Source of the DNA: Puccinellia tenuiflora
Taxonomy: Eukaryota > Streptophyta > Magnoliopsida > Poales > Poaceae
Length of the DNA: 64,000 bases
Direction: 5' to 3'
Assembly (NCBI GenBank): GCA_012064385.1
Contig: QRDG01000236.1
Span: forward strand, 124,430-188,429
Part shown: positions 57,810-64,000 of the stretch, one piece after another
Position numbering within the stretch: the first letter of the stretch is position 1
How the letters are laid out: every line of letters starts with the position of its first letter
The notes under the pieces: model-generated
Seen by the model: only the letters and a program-made list of their open reading frames with translations
Databases searched by the model: none
What the model was told of the DNA's origin: nothing
Position numbers and translations under genes: made by a program

Positions 57810-58357
57810 TGAGGAGTTGAGAGGAGCTAGAGCATGAAGAAAAGGAGAGGACGCAGAAGGTTGTGAGCTGCTACAATATGTGCCTGGTGAGCTGTTTCTT
57901 ACCCCAACAGTCTATTCTTCTTGTTGTAAATTCTAAGTGTGGGGGAGATTCATTTGCTGCATGTTCATAATTCTGTTGCATTGTTTAAAATGTTGAAAAA
58001 TAAATTTCTTGCAACAATGTTTAAAGAAAGAAAGCTTGAGCCCTGCTCACACACTTTTTCATTTGAGAGGCCAGTTACTTTAAGCTATTCATCTGCAGGC
58101 TTTTCTTGCCAAAACAGAAATAAACATCATTTGAATTTGTCCTGTGCTTAATCTTTTCTATATAAGCCTCCATGTTTCTTTGAGTCTTTTCGAAATTATG
58201 TTTATGACTCTTGAAAAGCAACTGCAGAATGAACTTTCAGTCGAGAATTTCTGTACTTCTCTGTTTTAAAACTTTTGAAATTCTAGGATGCTCATGTAAG
58301 TTCTAAACCCAAATCTCATGATCCTCCTATGGGCCTGTTCCAACTAACTCCTTTTTT

Positions 58358-58676
58358 GCGTTAGCATGTTATGATCTCGGGATCGGTAACATGTGAAGCA
58401 CTAACTTTTGAAAAAAGCAAGATCTGGTTCATTCAAAGTTCTATGATTGTCAGTCAATCAATTTTGGCGTTAGCATGTTATGATCTCGGGATCGGTGACA
58501 TGTGAGGCACTAATTTAAACTAAAATAAGCTTGCTCTTGCATTAGCCTGCTATGATCTCGGGATCTGTAGCAGGTGAAGCACTAACTATGTTAACATAAA
58601 AAACCTCTATTCATTGACTTTTGACTTAGCATTAGCTTACCATGATCCAGGGATCTGTGGTAGGTGAAGCACTAAC
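58358..58676 (+). repeat. Four 48-nt hairpin modules with covarying stems
   Basis: Modules are at 58358-58405, 58467-58514, 58539-58586 and 58629-58676. Each is exactly 48 nt and starts GC(G/A)TTAGC. Pairings by module position: 3-7 with 44-48, 8-14 with 30-36, and 16-19 with 24-27 (GATC/GATC) around a 4-nt loop. The middle stem is CATGTTA/TAACATG in module 1, CCTGCTA/TAGCAGG in module 3 and CTTACCA/TGGTAGG in module 4. The spacers between modules are unrelated. Located between the gag-like ORF and the polypurine tract. Confidence 0.85.
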
Positions 58677-60111
58677 TCATTTCCTTTTTCAGGCCAATTT
58701 GTGGATCATGCTTTTTGAGTCTATTACCTACCGTTTTATCCTAATAGTTCAAAAATATTTTAAAACCTAGAAGCACCTAAATTCTCAACTGAAAAGTTCA
58801 TTCTGAAGTTGTCTTTCACCTTTCATAGGCAGTAATCTTGAAATGAACCAAAGACACATGGAAACTTATATCTTTAAGATTAACCACCGTTCACTTTTCA
58901 ACTGATGTCCTTTCTCTAAATGTAAGCTTTACCCGAGGACAAGCAAAGATTCAAGTGTGGGGGAGTTGATCAGTGGCATTTGTATCCAAATTGCAAGCAT
59001 GTTTATGTGCATAATTCACTCACATTTGAAGCTATGTTGACTAATTATGCTACTGAAATAATAATAAATAAACTATATTCATTACTTGAGTTATTTTACA
59101 GCCTTGTTGTCATATCTGCAGGATTGGTGCGCAAAGGCACCAAAATTATACACGAAGGCTGAGTAAGGATCTGCTGGAGACATGTGCTTAGTGAGCAAGG
59201 GCCTGAAAAGAAAAGAGCAGGGATCTTCTTGGGCAGAAAGAAGAGAAGTGGAGGGACCAAGCTGCAAAAGAACTAGATCAGATCAAGAAGAAAAGGGGCA
59301 GCCAGCTCCAATCGTGAGGCAGGCCTGGCACTTCTATTCCGGCCCAATCCCCATCCTCTTCACCACCGGCCGCCGCCGCGGCCAGGCCAAGCCTGGCGGC
59401 GCGCCGCCGCAACTCCACCGCGCCACCAGCCAACACCACGAGCTGCACCGCCCCCTGCGTCTCGACCTCCTGCCCTTCACCAACGACTCAGCGACGACGA
59501 CCTCCCCAAGAACTACGATCTGCTGCTCTTCCTCAACCTCCTCAATTGCTGCTGCTCTTCCGTATCTGTCCCTGTCTCGTACCTTGCTTCCCCTTCGTCT
59601 GTATCTATTCCTGTCTCGTACCTTGCTTCTCCTGCTTCCAGAACTGCTAAACTCTTGCTCCTTCAATTCTCTGTGTAAACTGTTTTGATCATTCATCTAT
59701 GAGTAGATCTTGTATGGTTGAGTACTGGCAGCATTTTGAGTGACACATCTCGCTGTTGATTCTGAATTCTACTCGATTTATGCATGTTTGCTTGATCTGT
59801 GGCGTGTATGGCTAGTCTCTGCATGCTCGTTTTGTTGCAACATCTTTCATTTGTCCCCAATTGCTTGTTAACTCACTTGGATCTGGACTGACAACCCAGA
59901 AAAGAGTGATCTTCGTGCTTTGAATTTTCTCCTTCCTTAACCTGCTAAAAAACCCTTGCTGGCAAGACCAGTCTCTGCCAGTTGCTTGAAGTAATTCTCT
60001 TTCCCTGTCTAAACCAAGCTTGGACCCTTGTAGTGGACTTGATTGACAACCAAGAACGTGCAAGTTAAAATTCTGAATTTGCTCTGCTAAATCCTTTCTC
60101 TGCTTGAGCTC

Positions 60112-60294
60112 CCTCTTGAGGGAAAAATCCTCTCGAGGCAAAAAACCTCTCGAGGCAAAAATCCTCTCGAGGCAAAAATCCTCTCGAGGCAAAAATCCTC
60201 TCGAGGCAAAAATCCTCTCGAGGGAAAAATCCTCTCGAGGGAAAAACCCTCTCGAGGGAAAAACCCTCTCGAGGGAAAAATCCTCTCGAGGAGT
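60112..60294. repeat. 17-bp tandem array in the 3' LTR (about 11 units)
   Basis: Same ctctcgagg unit as 56101-56312, with two fewer copies. Confidence 0.92.
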
Positions 60295-60444
60295 CGTCAG
60301 TTGAAACCTGCTGCTTTGCAACCTGCTCCTTTGAAGTTGACCTAGCTTTAGCCGAAGCTTGAATGTTGATCACCTAGTCCCTGTGGAGAACACGACAACT
60401 CGCAGTTGGGCGAAATACCTACTGCTATATTTGCACTACGATCA

Positions 60445-60836
60445 GTGGGGAACTCAAACCTATGCACCAAATGCAAAAGGCAAGACCACACAAGGTGGTC
60501 AAGTCCTTCACTCCCAAATCCAACCAAAGCAACTAATGCTAGAGAGGGATTTGAGAGGAAGAACAAGGAGGAGAACCATAAAAGAACTCCAAGAACTAGA
60601 TCCACTAGGTTCCCCTCACTTAGAGGAGGGATTGATTGGTGGAAATGTAGATCTAGGTCTCCTCTCTTGTTTCCCTAAAGATGGGCAAGAATCATTGGAG
60701 GGATTGGGAGAGGGCAAGGTTTTCCAAGGTCAACAATGGTGGGAGAGAGAGAGAAATTCGTGCTCCTGAAAACCTTAGCCACTTGGGGAAGAAGGGGGCC
60801 TTTTATAGGTGGGCCGGAGACTCCGGTGTAGGCCGG
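60445..60836 (-). mobile_element. Middle fragment of a second TGAAAG-family LTR
   Basis: Minus-strand LTR segment from the ccggagtctccgg palindrome and its acctataaaa TATA box (about 60800-60810) to the point where the 54958-60444 element is inserted. It is joined head-on to the LTR at 60834 within the sequence ggccggaat. Confidence 0.75.
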
Positions 60837-63056
60837 AATAAAACTAGCGTTTACTTTATCAAGCACAAAACCTAATATTCTAGGTTCACCTATGTACACC
60901 AAAAATTTATGCTAAGCAAGATAACAACAAGGTGATAGCAAGATATAATACTTCAAGCACGAAGGCTATCACAATGTAAAGTGCATAAGTAAAGAGCTCG
61001 GGTATAGAAATAACCGAGGCACACGAAGACGATAATGTATTCCCGAGTTCCTCCTTGTTACGAGAGTACGTCTCGTTTGGGTGTGAGCTCGCCACCACAG
61101 GCCTACTCAACACCACAAAGGCCTTACCCTATTCTCCGATGAACCGCACCATAAAGGTTTGGTTCACCTTCCACTATCGGAATCCTTCAAGGCGGAATTC
61201 GGAGCCTTTACACAACAAAGCTTGGGGCACGCATCCACAACCGAATTGGAGGCTCCCAAGAATCACCACTAAGCCGTCTAGGGTCCAAAGACCCAAGAGT
61301 AACAAGCTCCAACTTTCACTTACACGAATCCTCGTGGAGAGAGCAAACCGATGCACCAAATGCAATGGCAAGAGCACAATTGCTCAAATCCTTCATTCTC
61401 AAATTCCAACAAAGCAACAAATGCTTATGGGGGAATAAGAGAGGAAGAACAAAGAGGAGAAACACAAAAGAACTCCAAGATCTAGATCCACTAAGTTCCC
61501 CTCACTTAGAGGAGAGATTGATTGGTGGAAATATGGATCTAGATCTCCTCACTTTTCCCTCAAAGATATACAAGAATCATGGGAGGGATTGAGAGGGGGG
61601 CAAGCTTTCAAAGGTCAACAATGCTGGGGGAGAGAGGGGAAAACGTGCTGGAAGAAGCTCTAGTCACTTTGGGGAAGAAAAGGGGGGCCTTTTATAGGTC
61701 CTTACGAAAAAGAGCCGTTGCAGACTGCTTACACCGGAGACTCCGGTCTGCTCAGACTGGAGACTCCGGTCCTAGACCGGAGACTCCGGTGCAACTCTGG
61801 ACCAGGGGCCACTACCGTGCCACGCTTTGGACGAAAAATAAACTGCGCAGACCAGAGTACAGAAAAACAGCAGAAACACCAACACGAAAACGAAGATATC
61901 TTTATCATCCGAACTCTGTTTTCGATGTTCTTGGGCTCGTTGGAATCACAACAAAAAGCTCTACAAGATATACATCGAAACATCATAGTCCAACAAGGGA
62001 GAACAAAACAAATGTAGAAAGGTAAAATCTTTGTATAAGGAACAACCGGTAAATCCTCCAACATCAAGAACCCAACAAGTTTTTCATCCGGACTCTGTTT
62101 TCTATGATCTTAGGCTTGTTTCGAAGATAATCACAAGCCCTACAAGATCATGCATATACACATCGTAGTCCATCATGTGAGGAGGAAACCACAAGAAGAG
62201 AGTTTGACCTCTCTTAGAAAAGACAAACCGGTAAAACCTCCAACATCAAAAACGCAACAAGGTATTCATAAAATCTGTTTTTGATGAACTAGAGCTCGAT
62301 AAGGAGATGAACCAAGCTCTAAATCCCCACATAGATAAAAGCCAAATAGAAACCAAGAAAGATGATATGCCAAGAATGCAAAGGTTTGATCTCTCCACAA
62401 AGATGCGTCCAAGTTACTCACTTGAGAGCCTCTCTTGATAGTACGACATCTATCCTATAACCCGGTCTCTCAACTAACATCATGAGACCGCTAAAATAGA
62501 AAACATATCAAGATCATACCTTTGCCTTGCGCATAATCCACTTGAGCTTGATGTTGATGATCTTAGCCTTCTCAAGTTGGACCACCTTTCTTGATTGCGC
62601 TCCGCTTGGTGAAGACATGCATATTGCTCCCCCATACACCAATATGGGAGAGGCACTCTTCGTCAAATCTTCACTTGGCCATTAACGATGACGATCACCA
62701 TGTGACGCCATCCTCCATGAGCTACAAAGGATCTTCCTCTTGGAGAAATACCTAACCCCACATAGAGATACCGAGCATATAAATAATGGGTTTGTTCACA
62801 AGGCTATATTGGACAATTGCTTGCCATACCATGAGATCATACGATCCCTCATGGTACATCACTAGCCTTGTGTGTTGATCAACTCGCACTTAGCCTTGAT
62901 CAACATATAATCTTCTTCCCTTAGCTTGACTCCAACATATGGAGATAAACCATTGCTTATGGACATAACCTACAAGTATAGCTCAATACACACATTAGTC
63001 CATAGAGATTGTCATTAATTACCAAAACCACACATGGGGGCAACCATGCTCTTTCA
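60834..63056 (-). mobile_element. 3' LTR of a minus-strand TGAAAG-family element, lacking its last bases
   Basis: On the minus strand it starts tgaaagagcatggttgcc at 63056 and follows the copy at 7380 through the palindrome array (61735-61800), TATA box (acctataaaa, about 61689-61698) and R/U5-like sequence, down to gctagttttattccg at 60834. The expected C run and tctaggcgacatc end are missing. ORFs within are not genes. Confidence 0.85.
61735..61800 (-). promoter_or_regulatory. CCGGAGACTCCGG palindrome array of the minus-strand LTR
   Basis: Short palindromes accggagactccggt, ctggagactccgg and ccggagactccgg lie just upstream (on the minus strand) of the TATA-like acctataaaa at about 61689-61698. 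Same position as the arrays at 8215 and 21477. Confidence 0.6.
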
Positions 63057-64000
63057 ATCTCCCCCATTTTGGTAATTGATGACAATCCCTTTTAAGAGGG
63101 TTTATATAATGAATAAAGCAACCTTGCAAGACAAGCAAGCAAGGATGCAAGAGCATTAAAGTCAAATGCTTAAGAACCAAACAAAAGCATAAAACCAAAT
63201 TTTCTTAAACCCTCTAAACTTCTCCCCCATTGGCATCGATTGCCGAAATGGTAGGAAAAAATTAGAAGGCCAATATAATATGAGTTCCTCAAAAAGGTGT
63301 GCATTTCTCAAGATATGAGTGAAATCAAATGCATATATCCAATGATGAATAGTTAGAGGAAATCAAACTATATTGAGGATCCAAAGATTGCAAATAAGAT
63401 GAAGTCATTCTAAACATCTCCACAAAGGAGATAGGCAATCGAAAAGATTCAAAACGAGAGTTCTAAATAAAAATAGAGAAGCTCCCCAATGTTCATGCAC
63501 TATTGAGGAGTGCACAAACATGGAATCCTCACTCCCCCAAAATCATATAGAACACACAACAAGTGCATGAGTACATAGAACTAAAAATAAATCAATGCAC
63601 TTGCACCAAAGATATAGTTGAGCCATAAGAAGATACAATTTAAAAGACTCGACATAAGATAGGCCCAAACGAGATAAAAAGAAGATCTTTAAAGGAGTAT
63701 GTTCACAAGCTTAGGGATACCAATTGGAAACTAAAACCAATTGAAAATGCCAAAAGCTAGTGAGATCATTTAGCCAATAAAAATCAACATGCTCACCATG
63801 ACAAGCATGAAGTCAAAGATCTTCAATAAAACTTGAGTGCGCAAAGATGCAAATAGAAATAAGACAAGCATTCATGAGAAATTTTCTTTTCAAAGTCACC
63901 AAAGAATCAAAGATAATGAACAAGGTGACTCAAAAGAAATACAATACCAATTAACAGGTGACCTCTCTCATATGTATAGATTTCTAAGTAGACAAATCGT
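63057..64000 (-). mobile_element. 3' internal region of the minus-strand TGAAAG-family element (continues beyond window)
   Basis: Reverse complement of 6430-7379 with many substitutions. Polypurine-like tract at the LTR border reads ccaaaatgggggagat on the minus strand. Non-coding. Confidence 0.8.

Larger units (their letters stand above)
54958..60444 (+). mobile_element. Complete non-autonomous LTR retrotransposon, 5.5 kb, TSD GTGGG
   Basis: The 5' LTR is 54958-56466 (1509 bp) and the 3' LTR is 58967-60444 (1478 bp). Both start TGATCAGTGG and end CTACGATCA. The target duplication GTGGG is at 54953-54957 and 60445-60449, perfect. The primer-binding site tggcgccgttgccgggga is at 56470-56487. 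A purine-rich gtgtgggggagt abuts the 3' LTR. The internal region is only 2.5 kb, with a gag-like ORF and no protease, RT, RNase H or integrase, so movement would need an autonomous partner. The LTRs are very similar, suggesting a fairly recent insertion. Confidence 0.95.

Overview
The window looks like nuclear DNA from a large-genome grass, most likely a Triticeae species (wheat, barley, rye or Aegilops group). Three intron-bearing plant genes sit in a sea of nested LTR retrotransposons, LINEs, MITEs and a CACTA transposon. LTRs that begin TGATACGTC and LTRs that begin TGAAAG(A/T)GCATGG are, from memory, typical of Triticeae. No bacterial, organellar or CRISPR feature was seen, and I recognised no tRNA or rRNA gene by eye.

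Layout. 1-9573: 3' parts of gypsy-type elements, with two 3' LTRs (2761-4266 and 7380-9573) and an LTR/PBS remnant between them. 9574-12979: gene-poor DNA with one long-inverted-repeat DNA transposon. 12980-16286 (minus): complete three-exon gene for a nodulin-like/NFD4-like major facilitator protein, 594 aa. 17.3-23.5 kb: LINE/RNase H remnants, two Stowaway-like MITEs and two solo LTRs, one with a perfect 5-bp target duplication. 24001-26245 (plus): complete two-exon gene for nuclear transport factor 2, 122 aa. A 1.4-kb ORF-less LINE derivative sits 0.5 kb downstream.

28637-43148 (minus): a MIKC-type MADS-box gene, FLC/ODDSOC-like in its MADS domain, reassembled here from seven exons. Exon phases agree throughout, but intron 1 needs a GC donor and exon 6 appears to have lost its AG acceptor. 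Intron 2 is about 12 kb and contains a gypsy remnant and a LINE, itself broken by a second LINE and a solo LTR. Intron 1 contains a 208-bp tandem duplication with a CATGCATG (RY) motif in each unit.

44119-44326 is a G-rich hAT-type MITE with a perfect 8-bp duplication. 44807-53707 is a CACTA element with 3-bp duplication TTG. Its TnpA/Ulp1-like gene is multiply broken and its TnpD is reduced to an N-terminal stub. It also holds a small two-exon coiled-coil/membrane ORF, a 51-bp tandem array, and a TATA box followed by a long inverted repeat.

54958-60444 is a non-autonomous LTR retrotransposon with perfect duplication GTGGG, inserted into a minus-strand LTR of the TGAAAG family. The 3' LTR and internal region of a TGAAAG-family element fill the window to 64000.

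The most interesting non-obvious signals are: four exactly 48-nt hairpin modules with compensatory base changes in the 54958-60444 element; palindromic CCGG arrays upstream of the TATA box that differ between copies of one LTR family; the array/TATA/hairpin arrangement in the CACTA; and the splice-site and intron-1 features of the MADS gene. Coordinates and splice sites were read by eye. No database search or alignment program was used.
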